Positions 26,379 to 36,395 of a DNA stretch of 36,493 nt are shown piece after piece. Source of the stretch: Candidatus Pacearchaeota archaeon (GTDB lineage Archaea > Nanobdellota > Nanobdellia > Pacearchaeales > GW2011-AR1); assembly GCA_023136775.1 (NCBI GenBank), contig JAGLQO010000026.1, positions 1-36,493 on the forward strand, read 5' to 3'. A program made the translations under genes and the position numbers. Numbering within the stretch: position 1 is the stretch's first letter; every line of letters begins with the position of its first letter. The notes under the pieces were generated by a model. The model worked only from the letters and a program-made list of their open reading frames with translations, had not been told where the DNA came from and did no database searches.

Positions 26379-27397
26379 AATTTCTTGTAGCCAAAAAAAT
26401 CAGTCGTATAATTATATGCACCCGCATTAAGAAATGTCAAAGTATCACCCACCTTTGGATTATCCAATTTCACCTTATACCTAAAAATATCATCTCTCGT
26501 CGGAGAATTTCCCTTAATTAAATAAAAATCTTTACATGCATCATCATCAGATAATTCTTGCTTAACCAACATTTTAGTTCCAGTTAAAATACAATCAATC
26601 GCACCATTATACATCGTCATATTAACAATTAAATTATTTTCTTGAATTTGAATAATTTCCACATTAAGCTCAATACACGGTGCTGCAATAAATCTTCCAG
26701 GCTCAATTATCATTTCAATATCATGCTCCTCTAAAAATTCTCTGGCAACAACTAATTTCTTAAAAATATAAGGGAAAACATCTACCGTAGAACTTCGGTA
26801 TACCGCGGGCAAACCTCCACCAATATTAACTGAATTAATTCTTTCTAATGTAATTTTATCTAAAGAATCCTCAACTTCTTCTTGAATTTCCCACTCTGAA
26901 GTATTCTGAGATTTCCGATGAATATGAACTCCGATTTTATCAATCAACTCATTATCTTTTATTTCTAAAATTATTTCATTGACTTTTCTAGCTGACATTC
27001 CATAAACAAAATACTTTCCAGATCCAATTCTATGTTCTTGAAATTTCATTCGTAAAGATAAATTTATTTTTACACCTAACTCTTTACTGGCTTCTAAAAT
27101 CCTTTCTAAATCAATCTCGTTATCAACGACAAAAGTTTTAATTCCAGTTTTTAAAATACTTTTTAATTCGTCCACGGATTCAGCCTGAGTAAAAAAAGAA
27201 ATTTTAGATTTATCTTTAATCATTTCAATTTCTTGATCACTGTGAATAGAAAAATCAACTGATGGAGTCTCTATTTGTAAAATATCTCCAACTTGACGAT
27301 TAGTTTTATATGAATAAGAAACTTTCAATCCTAAATCTTCTAGAACTTTTACCTGTTCTGATAATTTAGATTTTGATAAAACAAACTGTGCTTCCAT
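26357..27397 (-). CDS. PLP-dependent alanine-racemase-fold decarboxylase (Orn/Lys/Arg/DAP decarboxylase class)
   Basis: VSYSYKTN (PLP Lys), INSVNIGGGLPA, IIEPGRFIAAP, FLNAGAYNYTTDFFGY; ATG at 27397 overlaps DHS stop. Confidence 0.85.
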   Translation of the reverse strand: MEAQFVLSKSKLSEQVKVLEDLGLKVSYSYKTNRQVGDILQIETPSVDFSIHSDQEIEMIKDKSKISFFTQAESVDELKSILKTGIKTFVVDNEIDLERILEASKELGVKINLSLRMKFQEHRIGSGKYFVYGMSARKVNEIILEIKDNELIDKIGVHIHRKSQNTSEWEIQEEVEDSLDKITLERINSVNIGGGLPAVYRSSTVDVFPYIFKKLVVAREFLEEHDIEMIIEPGRFIAAPCIELNVEIIQIQENNLIVNMTMYNGAIDCILTGTKMLVKQELSDDDACKDFYLIKGNSPTRDDIFRYKVKLDNPKVGDTLTFLNAGAYNYTTDFFGYKKLETRFAR

Positions 27398-28338
27398 TAT
27401 TCTAGCATTCCCTCTTCTTTCATATTGTCCATAACATTCATCATCATTAATGGAAATGTAATACAAACGTCACCCTTTACAGTTGCAGCCTGAGCATCAT
27501 CTTTTAACTTTCCCCAAGATTTCGCTTCTTGAGTCGTAGCTCCAGACATTGAACCTGATTGTGGACTCGATGTTGTCATGTATACCGCATAATCAAACCC
27601 TCCAGAAAGTAAGGCTGCAAAGATTGCATAATGTTTTGAAATTGATCCACCAAGAGAAATCAATCCTTTTTTATCATCAAAAGATAAATCCGTCACAACT
27701 CGCTCCATATCCTTAATTGTATCAACGATAAAATCATCGTGCTTTTGCTGAAACATAAAAAGCTGAAATCCAAATGAAGAATCAGCTATTCCTGGACAAT
27801 AAATTGGAATATTATTTTTTGCAGCTTGATAAAGAATTGAATTTTCATCATCAAGCAATAGTCCCAATTCATAAAGTAACTCAGAAACTGGCAATCTCTT
27901 TTTCTTCTCATAAATTTTTGTCAAATATTCTGTCATCTTATCCTCAAATTTCATATAAGATTCACTTCGAATAACCAAATTCCCAACCCTATTCTCCCCC
28001 CTCTCATGAAGAGCCGTATCATCAGCATGAAAATTTGAAATTTCAAAAGCCTCTCCAAATGATTTCATAATATCCTCTTCAATAGCGCCAGAAGTTGTAA
28101 CTAAAATATTTGGAATTTTCATTTTACAAAGTTGTGCAAAAAATCCACGAAGTCCAGTTGTCACCATATTGGATGTAAACGTCAAGAAAACCTTTGAACC
28201 ACTTCTTTTCATTTTAAGAACGACCTTTGCTGCTTCACTTAATTCAATCGCTTGATACCCCAAATTTCCAAATGAGTCCACGAGTTCATTTACCGTCATG
28301 TTCGGTTTCCATGTAAAATCTTTAACTTTTTTTGCCAT
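27397..28338 (-). CDS. dys: Deoxyhypusine synthase
   Basis: VFLTFTSNMVTTGLRGFFAQL, LVTTSGAIEEDIMK, QEAKSWGKLKDDAQAATVKGDVCITFPLM (catalytic Lys region). Confidence 0.93.
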   Translation of the reverse strand: MAKKVKDFTWKPNMTVNELVDSFGNLGYQAIELSEAAKVVLKMKRSGSKVFLTFTSNMVTTGLRGFFAQLCKMKIPNILVTTSGAIEEDIMKSFGEAFEISNFHADDTALHERGENRVGNLVIRSESYMKFEDKMTEYLTKIYEKKKRLPVSELLYELGLLLDDENSILYQAAKNNIPIYCPGIADSSFGFQLFMFQQKHDDFIVDTIKDMERVVTDLSFDDKKGLISLGGSISKHYAIFAALLSGGFDYAVYMTTSSPQSGSMSGATTQEAKSWGKLKDDAQAATVKGDVCITFPLMMMNVMDNMKEEGMLE

Positions 28339-28525
28339 TTTTGTTTATGTATATTGATACTCTTTCTAAGAGCCATAATATAATATACCAAAAGATAATA
28401 AATAATTTAGATAAAATAGAGTAGTGACTAGTAATCTTCTAGTACTTTGGTATTGGAATTGCCATACTCATATTTTTATTACCGATTAGTAGTTTAAAAG
28501 TGTTGCGGATTGGTATACCAATTCT

Positions 28526-30226
28526 TTATTTAGAATAAAACTCGAGAAGTTTTTCTTCTCTAGTATTCGGATCTCGAACTAAATCTAATCTCTGATCAAA
28601 TATTTTCAAAACTTCCGACAAGGACTTTTTCTTAAATGTTAATAAAACATCTCCAGATTCCCCATATCGATTAAATTCGAAATGTTTCGGTAAATCAGAA
28701 TATGACATTTCTTCTCCCATTGATAATGATATTTTATACATATGTTTAATCTCCTCTTTTAACGCACAAGTTTCCTTCCTATTTGATTCACCTATATCCC
28801 TGTAAAACCATCGCTGAGAAGAATGCACATGATCCTTTCCAATATTCGCACTAGCCATTGTATAGTCAACAATTACATCTTCATCCACCAAAGTATACCC
28901 CTCATCTTTTTTATTCTGAATACCAAATGCTTTCCTAAATTTCCCATTTTTACAAGCATGTTTGAATAATTCATTAAAATATTTTCCAACAAATTCATCT
29001 TGCCCCCCAGGAAAATAAAGTCTGGTATCTTTTTCCAGAGTATCTATCTGATCTGCCATAAGTCCACCCATCATTCTAGAATGCATATCATGAGGAGTTT
29101 TATTATATTTTTTTGTTCTAAATGTATTAGGTAAAAAAGATGCAAGATAAATCGCGATATCATCCCCCACGCCTCCACCCTTAGATTCTCTCATATATTG
29201 TCCAAGATACTCAGGATTATTAATAATATCAACTATACTAGAATCTTCTTTAATTTCATTCCAATTAGTTTTAGCAGGATTAAAATTGTTCCAATTAAAT
29301 TGTTTATCAAGAAATATCCCTCTATTAATTAATATGTCAATCTTTTTACTCGTCGATGCATCGTTCATAAATCCATACAACCCCTTATAATCTACTTTAG
29401 ACAAATCTGAAAGATTGATTCCATTCCTTTTTAGTCTTTGCATATCAACAAGATGAGACTCTCCTCCTCCCGCCATATGTCCATATTTCTCAAATCCCTT
29501 AGCTCTAATGTCATGCAAATTATCCATCAATGAAGTAAAATAAAAACCTCTTGCAAATTCAATCATATTTATTTCAAGACCATCATAAAAACTAAACCCA
29601 TTTAATGGAGTAACTCCATTTGAATTCGTTAAACAAGTTATAGCATCAGACGAACTCACATAATCAATATTCTTCATTGTTTTTTCAAACCAATCCTCTA
29701 CGGCATATACAATATTGTCAACAGCATGTTGATTTTGAGTTCTAAATTTTTCCTTAGTAAATAATTCTCCAGTTAAATTAGGGGCATCCATTTCAATAGT
29801 ATCTAGAATTTTATCCGTAGTCGTATTTGGGTTAGATTTTTTATAAGCCCCATGCCCAAAATGAGAATGCCCCTCTCCAGCTTTCAATGAAAAAATAGTA
29901 GACATTTCAGGTGAAGTAAACAACAAATTATCATCCTCCAAACTATATTCAGCATCTAAAATAATAGATTCATTTGGTGCAACATACTTATTCCAAAGCT
30001 CTTCTTTCTTTGATGCACTTTCTTCACTTTCAGCCACACTCATTATATCAACAATAACATCCGTAGGAATATCCGCAACATCTTTCACAGAATAAATTTT
30101 CTTCTCTAACCCTGAAGATTGTTCCTCAATACACCTTCGCCAGAACTGAGTTTGATTTTTCAAACTAACTCCCCGTCTATGAATCCCGTATTGTTTTGCA
30201 ATCTCACTAATAACTTCTTGAGACAT
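28526..30226 (-). CDS. Large hypothetical protein (566 aa)
   Basis: Intact ORF, no recognised family; contains HSHFGHGAYKK and GHMAGGGESH. Confidence 0.6.
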   Translation of the reverse strand: MSQEVISEIAKQYGIHRRGVSLKNQTQFWRRCIEEQSSGLEKKIYSVKDVADIPTDVIVDIMSVAESEESASKKEELWNKYVAPNESIILDAEYSLEDDNLLFTSPEMSTIFSLKAGEGHSHFGHGAYKKSNPNTTTDKILDTIEMDAPNLTGELFTKEKFRTQNQHAVDNIVYAVEDWFEKTMKNIDYVSSSDAITCLTNSNGVTPLNGFSFYDGLEINMIEFARGFYFTSLMDNLHDIRAKGFEKYGHMAGGGESHLVDMQRLKRNGINLSDLSKVDYKGLYGFMNDASTSKKIDILINRGIFLDKQFNWNNFNPAKTNWNEIKEDSSIVDIINNPEYLGQYMRESKGGGVGDDIAIYLASFLPNTFRTKKYNKTPHDMHSRMMGGLMADQIDTLEKDTRLYFPGGQDEFVGKYFNELFKHACKNGKFRKAFGIQNKKDEGYTLVDEDVIVDYTMASANIGKDHVHSSQRWFYRDIGESNRKETCALKEEIKHMYKISLSMGEEMSYSDLPKHFEFNRYGESGDVLLTFKKKSLSEVLKIFDQRLDLVRDPNTREEKLLEFYSK

Positions 30227-30301
30227 AATCTCAACAAATCAAATTTATTTATAAGAACTTAGATAATCAAAAATATATATTTAATTGCAAAAAATTCACA
30301 A

Positions 30302-32350
30302 TTAGATACTCTCTATTTTACTAACGCCATCTTTTTTTACCTTAATCACATGGTCAACAAAGCCATCAATCTTCTCCTCATGAGAAACTAAAATTATTTG
30401 CTCAGCTTTCAATTGATTAAAAATATCCCTCATCTTATCGATTTGCTCTGCAGAAAATCCATCAGTAGGCTCATCTAAAATAATAACATCTTTCGTTTTA
30501 ATCTGGGAAAGCATTGAATTCAAAACCTGATTTAAAGATAATCTATATGCAAGAGCAATAGCAGTTCGCTCTCCACCAGATAAAAAATCATAACTTATCT
30601 CATAACCCTGATTAGTAATTATCGGCGTAAAATCTTCATCCAACCGAACAGATAAGGAATCATTAACAAGCATAGAAAACCATTCACTAAAAATCTTAGA
30701 AAATTCAACTTTCAATTTTACCATAACATTCTTCTCAGTCAAGTTTATCATAGCAATAAATTTCTCTTGAATCCAATCCTGAAGTCCTCGAAGATTATTC
30801 AAATAATCTCTAATTTTTTCCTTATTAGCAATCTCACCAGACAATTCTTCCAACTTAATCTTAAGTAATTCAAGTTCTTTATTTTTAGTAGCAGATAAAA
30901 TCTCCTTAGTTCGAACTACTTCATTAACTGTTTGAAATTCCCCCTTAGCCTTATCGAAAACTTCTTGAGACCGTGAAAATGTTTCAATTTTTATTTCCAA
31001 TTCTTGCTTATGGGACTGCAAAGATTTAATCTCATTTGTTGTTCTATCCAAAACAAACGCATCAGATTTTAATTTCGTTTTAATCATAACCTGATGTTCA
31101 TACTTAATTTTATTCTGCTGTAAGGTTGCCTTATCTGAATCATATTCTCGAACTAATTTTTTTTCTCTCTCAATTTCTTGAAGCATACTCGTACGTTGTA
31201 TTAATTTTTGATCAAGCTCCCTATCAATATCTTCAATTTCAAACATAGTCTTTTTAGAAAGTCTATCCTTATGCTCATCCCCCACAGCCTGAAGACAAGT
31301 GGGACAATTTTCTAAAGAAATAATTTTTTCTTTCAAATTCAAAGGAGCTTCCTTTTTAGAATTCAAAACAGAAATCCGAGTAGAAAGCAACACAAACTCA
31401 TCATTTTTTTCTTCTAAAATTTTTTTATGTTTAGTTAATAATTCACCGACCCCTAAAAGTCTATCACTAGAAAAATCAATGTTTTCATGAATTTGTTTTT
31501 GCATTAAAACCATATCTCTTTTCATTCTAGATTCCAAATCCCTCTTGCCCAAAAGTTCAACCTCCAATTTAGAAAGACTCATAATAAATTCCTTTTTATC
31601 ATCTATTAATTTTTGAGAAGTTGACAAATTCTCCTCAACCCCATTCTTTCTAAGCAACAAATTCTGATATTCTATATTTAAATTATTAACTTCACGAGCA
31701 AGCGTAATTTTATTCTCGTTTTCCAAAACAAACTTTTCCTTCAACAAATTAAGCTCACTAACTAAAACCTCTTTAATCTTAATAGATTCTTTTATTTTTT
31801 GCAAAAGTATAGTAGCATTATCCTTAATTCTCTTATATCTATCAATTCCAAAAATATGACGCAAAGTATCCAACCTAATTTCTGCCCTCTCCTGAATAAT
31901 ATCTTTCATTTCATCTTGAGGAGTGTATACCGTAAATTTGTAAAGCAAATTAGATTTCTTAACAAACTGTTTCGGATACTGCAAAATTTTTATTACTCTA
32001 TCCTTCATTTCCAAAGTAGAAAGCTCTTCCCTAGAAGTTCCAATTGTAATAATATTAGAATCCTGAGTTATGCTCCCATTTTTAGACCTCTTAATAGTCC
32101 GCTCCAACGTCACAACCTTCCCATCAATTTCAACCTCCAAACAAACATAAGCATTTTCAGCTCCTTGACGAAGAATTGATGCCCCCTTTTGTCCAGGCTG
32201 CAAACCAAACAAAGCAAACTGCAAACCAAGAAGAATAGAAGTTTTTCCGCTCCCAATATCTCCTGATAAAAGAATAGATCCTCGTGGGAATTCAATTGTT
32301 AAATCTTCACAACTTCTTACATTCTGCAATGTTAATTTTTTAAATATCAA
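30302..32350 (-). CDS. rad50: Rad50-like SMC ATPase with zinc hook
   Basis: ILLSGDIGSGKTSILLGLQFALFG, LENCPTCLQAVGDEH hook, LSGGERTAIALAYRLSL, VIILDEPTDGF. Confidence 0.93.
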   Translation of the reverse strand: MIFKKLTLQNVRSCEDLTIEFPRGSILLSGDIGSGKTSILLGLQFALFGLQPGQKGASILRQGAENAYVCLEVEIDGKVVTLERTIKRSKNGSITQDSNIITIGTSREELSTLEMKDRVIKILQYPKQFVKKSNLLYKFTVYTPQDEMKDIIQERAEIRLDTLRHIFGIDRYKRIKDNATILLQKIKESIKIKEVLVSELNLLKEKFVLENENKITLAREVNNLNIEYQNLLLRKNGVEENLSTSQKLIDDKKEFIMSLSKLEVELLGKRDLESRMKRDMVLMQKQIHENIDFSSDRLLGVGELLTKHKKILEEKNDEFVLLSTRISVLNSKKEAPLNLKEKIISLENCPTCLQAVGDEHKDRLSKKTMFEIEDIDRELDQKLIQRTSMLQEIEREKKLVREYDSDKATLQQNKIKYEHQVMIKTKLKSDAFVLDRTTNEIKSLQSHKQELEIKIETFSRSQEVFDKAKGEFQTVNEVVRTKEILSATKNKELELLKIKLEELSGEIANKEKIRDYLNNLRGLQDWIQEKFIAMINLTEKNVMVKLKVEFSKIFSEWFSMLVNDSLSVRLDEDFTPIITNQGYEISYDFLSGGERTAIALAYRLSLNQVLNSMLSQIKTKDVIILDEPTDGFSAEQIDKMRDIFNQLKAEQIILVSHEEKIDGFVDHVIKVKKDGVSKIESI

Positions 32351-33543
32351 AGTATACCCTCCAACTCCAAAATATTTTTTAATTCCGATAAAAGTCTATC
32401 TTCATAAACAATTGATTTTTCATCTTCATTTTTTTCCAAAGAAAGTGCCATCATTAATTGAGATAAATATTTATTAAAATCTGCAGGATTCTTTTTTGAA
32501 TATTCATCCATTATCCTTTTCTCAATATTTTGAGGATTATCTGTCGGGAATGACTCCATTTCAAATTCAAGTTCCTGTAATTTAAGCGCAGAAATATTTC
32601 TCAAAAAAACACTCACACCCTTCTTCAAAACAAATTCCTCTATCTCATTAAAACGAATATCTCCAGTTTTCCCCTGTACTAAAGTTCCCCTTAACTTCAA
32701 CAAAACTATTTTGTCACGCAAATTAAGCTTATCTAACTCACTAATTATTTCTTGAGTTGCAGTCAACCCATTATCAATTACAATATTAACCGTAACAACT
32801 TCTTTAAGTGGAATTTTTATACTTCGAGTTTTAATATCAGGTCCATTAACCTCGACCATATGAAAACTCCCACATTGTAAATCTGACAACTCCTGAAAAT
32901 TATTCGGAAAAATAGGACCTGGATACACAAACCGACAATTAGATTCCTGCACATCAAATATTTGATGAATATGTCCCATAGCATAATAATTAGCCAAAGG
33001 TAACTTTTCTTTTTCAACAGACTCCATCGGGATAGTCCCAACAACATCTTTAATCGTAGTGTGAATCATGAAAATTGTAAACTGATGCATCGACTCAAAA
33101 TACACACTTGACAAATCCTCAACTTCCATCCCAGACTTTCGACCAGGATAACCATAAATTGCAATATCGCCATGAAATGTAGGCTTCAACTTTCGTCTCC
33201 CATCTTCTTGCATTTCCCAATCTTCAACATTTTTACAAAATCCAGCTTTTTCTAAAACATCAAGAAATGTCTTCCCAGAAGCTGAAAAATCATGAGAACC
33301 AGCTATTAAATATACTGGAATTTTCGCATCATGTAATTTCTTAAATTCCGCAAAAGACTCTTTTAAAATTTCAATCGGAGGATAAGCTGAATCAAACAAA
33401 TCCCCAGAAATCAAAACAAAATCAACTTTTTCTTCAACGCAATTACGAACCGCAACTTGAAAACTTTTAAAATTCAAATCCTGAAGCTCCCCTTGCCTCC
33501 AACTACCCAAATGACAATCCGACAAATGTGCAAATTTCACCAT
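32347..33543 (-). CDS. mre11: Mre11-like nuclease
   Basis: FAHLSDCHLGSWRQ, LISGDLFDSAYPP, LIAGSHDFSASG, AMGHIHQIFD; 4-bp overlap with rad50. Confidence 0.92.
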   Translation of the reverse strand: MVKFAHLSDCHLGSWRQGELQDLNFKSFQVAVRNCVEEKVDFVLISGDLFDSAYPPIEILKESFAEFKKLHDAKIPVYLIAGSHDFSASGKTFLDVLEKAGFCKNVEDWEMQEDGRRKLKPTFHGDIAIYGYPGRKSGMEVEDLSSVYFESMHQFTIFMIHTTIKDVVGTIPMESVEKEKLPLANYYAMGHIHQIFDVQESNCRFVYPGPIFPNNFQELSDLQCGSFHMVEVNGPDIKTRSIKIPLKEVVTVNIVIDNGLTATQEIISELDKLNLRDKIVLLKLRGTLVQGKTGDIRFNEIEEFVLKKGVSVFLRNISALKLQELEFEMESFPTDNPQNIEKRIMDEYSKKNPADFNKYLSQLMMALSLEKNEDEKSIVYEDRLLSELKNILELEGIL

Positions 33544-33672
33544 ATCTTTTCCTCATAAAATACCATGTACAAAAAACCCCTAATCAATATTTAAAGATAG
33601 TTGTGATTTAATGAGAAAATTATAAAATAAATATTAAATTACATTAATTGTCTCAACTATCCAAATAAAAAA

Positions 33673-34197
33673 TCAAAATATAATTTCATATACTATTAAT
33701 TCTTCCATAAAAACTCTTCTTTTAGCAACGGCTTTAGGTTTATATTTCCTAAGCTTATCCATAGGAGTAAGACTAGAAACCAATAGAAAAATTTTACCAC
33801 CAACATTAAGATGTTTCCTAGACTGTTTCAAAAATCTAAGCGAAGACTCATCTCCCCTCTTCCCCCCAGTTGTAGCAACCTGAGAATCCAAAGGTTCTCG
33901 TTTATCAAGTGGCAAATACGGAGCATTAAACGTAATTAAATCAAATTTCCCATCAATCTTTTCAAAAAAATCACTTTGAATTACATAGTACCCTCTATCA
34001 ACCAATTGCTTAACAGCTCTAGGATTAATATCAACCGCCAAAACATTTTTCTTCTCCAAATATTTCAACGCAGTAACAGACAAAATTCCAGAACCAGTTC
34101 CCATATCAAGATAAGTCTCAACCTTATGATTTTTCAAATATTTATCCAAAAACTCATCTAACAGAAATGAATCCTCAGCAGGTTGATAAATCCTCAT
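33673..34197 (-). CDS. HemK/Mtq2-like class I methyltransferase
   Basis: YQPAEDSFLLDEFL, YLDMGTGSGILSVTAL, LITFNAPYLPL (variant of NPPY). Confidence 0.85.
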   Translation of the reverse strand: MRIYQPAEDSFLLDEFLDKYLKNHKVETYLDMGTGSGILSVTALKYLEKKNVLAVDINPRAVKQLVDRGYYVIQSDFFEKIDGKFDLITFNAPYLPLDKREPLDSQVATTGGKRGDESSLRFLKQSRKHLNVGGKIFLLVSSLTPMDKLRKYKPKAVAKRRVFMEELIVYEIIF

Positions 34198-34769
34198 CAG
34201 AAAAATTTATCCCAATTTAATCCCAAATAAGCAACTCCACCCAAAACCAAAATACCCATAATAATTAACGTTATTACCAATCCAGGAGAAGCCTGTTTAC
34301 CCTGTCTTGGAGCAACCGATTTTGCAACTGGAGCATTAGCAAGATTAGGAGCTGGTACTGCATCAGAAGCTGGAACGCCAGAAGAACTATTAACTGGGGC
34401 TACGGCAACTGGAGCAACCTTCTTAGATTTTCCAAATAATTTTTTCTTGACAGGAGCTGCCTCAGGAAGTGGTTTACTTAGTCTGGACGAAATTTGTGGA
34501 ACCTTTTGAATAGCTGACTCAACTTCTTCTAATTTATACCCAGCATTAATAAAAGATTGTTTAGCCTTATCCATAGGCTCTCCTCGGTCAAGTGCATTTT
34601 TAAGACCTCCAATTATTTCATCAGCCCTACTTGGCACTAAAACAGGAGCAGTCGCAGGAGCAGTTACAAGATTAGGAACGGGAGCCACAGGGCTTACTGG
34701 AACATTTGTAGGAATAGGAGCTGTAATTTCTACAATTTTAAAACGCCTCCATCTTCCATTAGATGGCAT
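34197..34769 (-). CDS. Pro/Ala-rich protein with C-terminal TM anchor
   Basis: Low-complexity Pro/Ala/Val; C-term LVITLIIMGILVLGGVAYLGLNW. Confidence 0.6.
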   Translation of the reverse strand: MPSNGRWRRFKIVEITAPIPTNVPVSPVAPVPNLVTAPATAPVLVPSRADEIIGGLKNALDRGEPMDKAKQSFINAGYKLEEVESAIQKVPQISSRLSKPLPEAAPVKKKLFGKSKKVAPVAVAPVNSSSGVPASDAVPAPNLANAPVAKSVAPRQGKQASPGLVITLIIMGILVLGGVAYLGLNWDKFF

Positions 34770-36061
34770 TGTTTTCCTAGTTTATATCCAAGACTCCTAA
34801 CCAAATCAGCCATCGGCTCAGTTTTGTCACGCCCTCCATGAGAAGGAATAACATGCTGAGGATTTATAATTCGCATAATATCTCTAAGATCTTCCCTAGC
34901 CGCATGTCCAGAAACATGAGCATCTCTAAAAATCCTAGGACCAAACTTTCTCAACTTACTTTCCATTTTAGCAAATTGTTCTTGATTTACAGGAGTTGGA
35001 ATAACCGAAGAAGAAAAAATCAAACTATCATCTTTAGTAATCCTAAATGGAAGCTGATGCCTAGAAAGCCTCTCTAAAATTGAACCAGGCTCACCCTGAT
35101 GTCCAGTACAAACAATCATATAATCTTTCCTATTCTTCTCAACTTTATGCAAAGTTTTCTCAACTTGTCTTCGATATTTTGAAATTGAAACATTCCCCAA
35201 AAACGGAGCCAAATTAGCATTCTTTGCAGCCTGTGAATATTTATCCAAACTTCTTCCAAGAAAAACAACTTCTCTATTCAACTTCTTCCCATAATCTACA
35301 ATCGATTTCAATCTTGCAATATGCGAAGAAAAAGTCGTAACAATCAGTCCTGAACTTGTACTCTGCCCCGTATACAAAGACTCCTTAAGTAAAGATCGCG
35401 CGATATTCTCCGAGGGAGTTTTCCTCTCAGTACCCGAATAAAGAGCATCAACAATAAAACATAAAACACCTTCTTTAGCAAGTTCTCTTAATCGCTTATA
35501 ATTCGGCTTCAATCCAACAACCGGAGTATCATCCAACTTAAAATCATTAGCATAAATAATTGCCCCCTTTGGTGTATGAATTGCAATCATCAAACATTGA
35601 AGCGTAGAATGAGTTATATTAATAAAATCAATCATATACTTTTGATTTTTACCCTGAACATAAAATGTAGTATTAGGTTTAATCTGATATTTTTTATTTC
35701 TAATAGTTAAATCATTATCTCGCAAAAGGGAATCCAGAACTTCCATAGTAAACGGCGTTCCATAAATTGGAGCATCATACTTATCAGATAAAAATGGAAT
35801 AGCACCAACATGATCCAAATGAGCATGTGTAATAAACTGAGCCCTAACTTTATGTCTAATATTATCAATCACAGAATCATCCGGAACAGCTTCGATTTTT
35901 TTTAATCGTTTTTCAGTCATAACCTTGTCTCGCTCTTCCATAGAAACAATCGCAGGCAAAAAAAATCCTTCATCAAAAATAAATGCATCCTCTTCTAACT
36001 CGATTACAACCATATTCTTCCCTACCTCAGAAAATCCGCCAACCGTATGTATTTTTACCAT
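34730..36061 (-). CDS. rnj: Ribonuclease J (metallo-beta-lactamase/beta-CASP)
   Basis: VGGFSEVGKNMVVIE, FITHAHLDHVGAIPFL, IVCTGHQGEPGSILERLS, DAHVSGHAAREDL, VIPSHGGRDK. Confidence 0.92.
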   Translation of the reverse strand: MVKIHTVGGFSEVGKNMVVIELEEDAFIFDEGFFLPAIVSMEERDKVMTEKRLKKIEAVPDDSVIDNIRHKVRAQFITHAHLDHVGAIPFLSDKYDAPIYGTPFTMEVLDSLLRDNDLTIRNKKYQIKPNTTFYVQGKNQKYMIDFINITHSTLQCLMIAIHTPKGAIIYANDFKLDDTPVVGLKPNYKRLRELAKEGVLCFIVDALYSGTERKTPSENIARSLLKESLYTGQSTSSGLIVTTFSSHIARLKSIVDYGKKLNREVVFLGRSLDKYSQAAKNANLAPFLGNVSISKYRRQVEKTLHKVEKNRKDYMIVCTGHQGEPGSILERLSRHQLPFRITKDDSLIFSSSVIPTPVNQEQFAKMESKLRKFGPRIFRDAHVSGHAAREDLRDIMRIINPQHVIPSHGGRDKTEPMADLVRSLGYKLGKQCHLMEDGGVLKL

Positions 36062-36224
36062 TTATCTTAATTTTATATATTGTTGGTACTCATTACGAGA
36101 ACCATTTTTATTTTTAACAAAATGACTATGCAACATCACCATGTTACTTCACCATCTTAAACTAACAAGTCCCACGATGTTTTTAAAGTTTAGCAATCAT
36201 TTTTAATGGCGACAGGGATTATGA

Positions 36225-36395
36225 CATTGGAGCGGAAATTATTTCCGTGATTGAACAGCCAAATCAGCAGTCTGTGTATTTTTAGGACGAATGTCCGCTA
36301 AGAAAATGCCAGCTGCAAAATATGAGAATCGAAGATTCTCCTAAGGACATATATCGAACCATCTGCGGCGTTGACGGTAAGGGGTTCGGAATCTA
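36225..36395 (-). repeat. Family B dispersed repeat, copy B3
   Basis: 36349..36395 matches reverse complement of 10043..10089 with 2 mismatches; cattggagcggaaattatttccgtgattgaac resembles 13997..14029. Confidence 0.75.

Noticed and set aside
28509-28522. Palindrome ATTGGTATACCAAT after the 566-aa gene
   Set aside because: Isolated 14-bp palindrome in AT-rich DNA with no second copy noticed; too weak alone.
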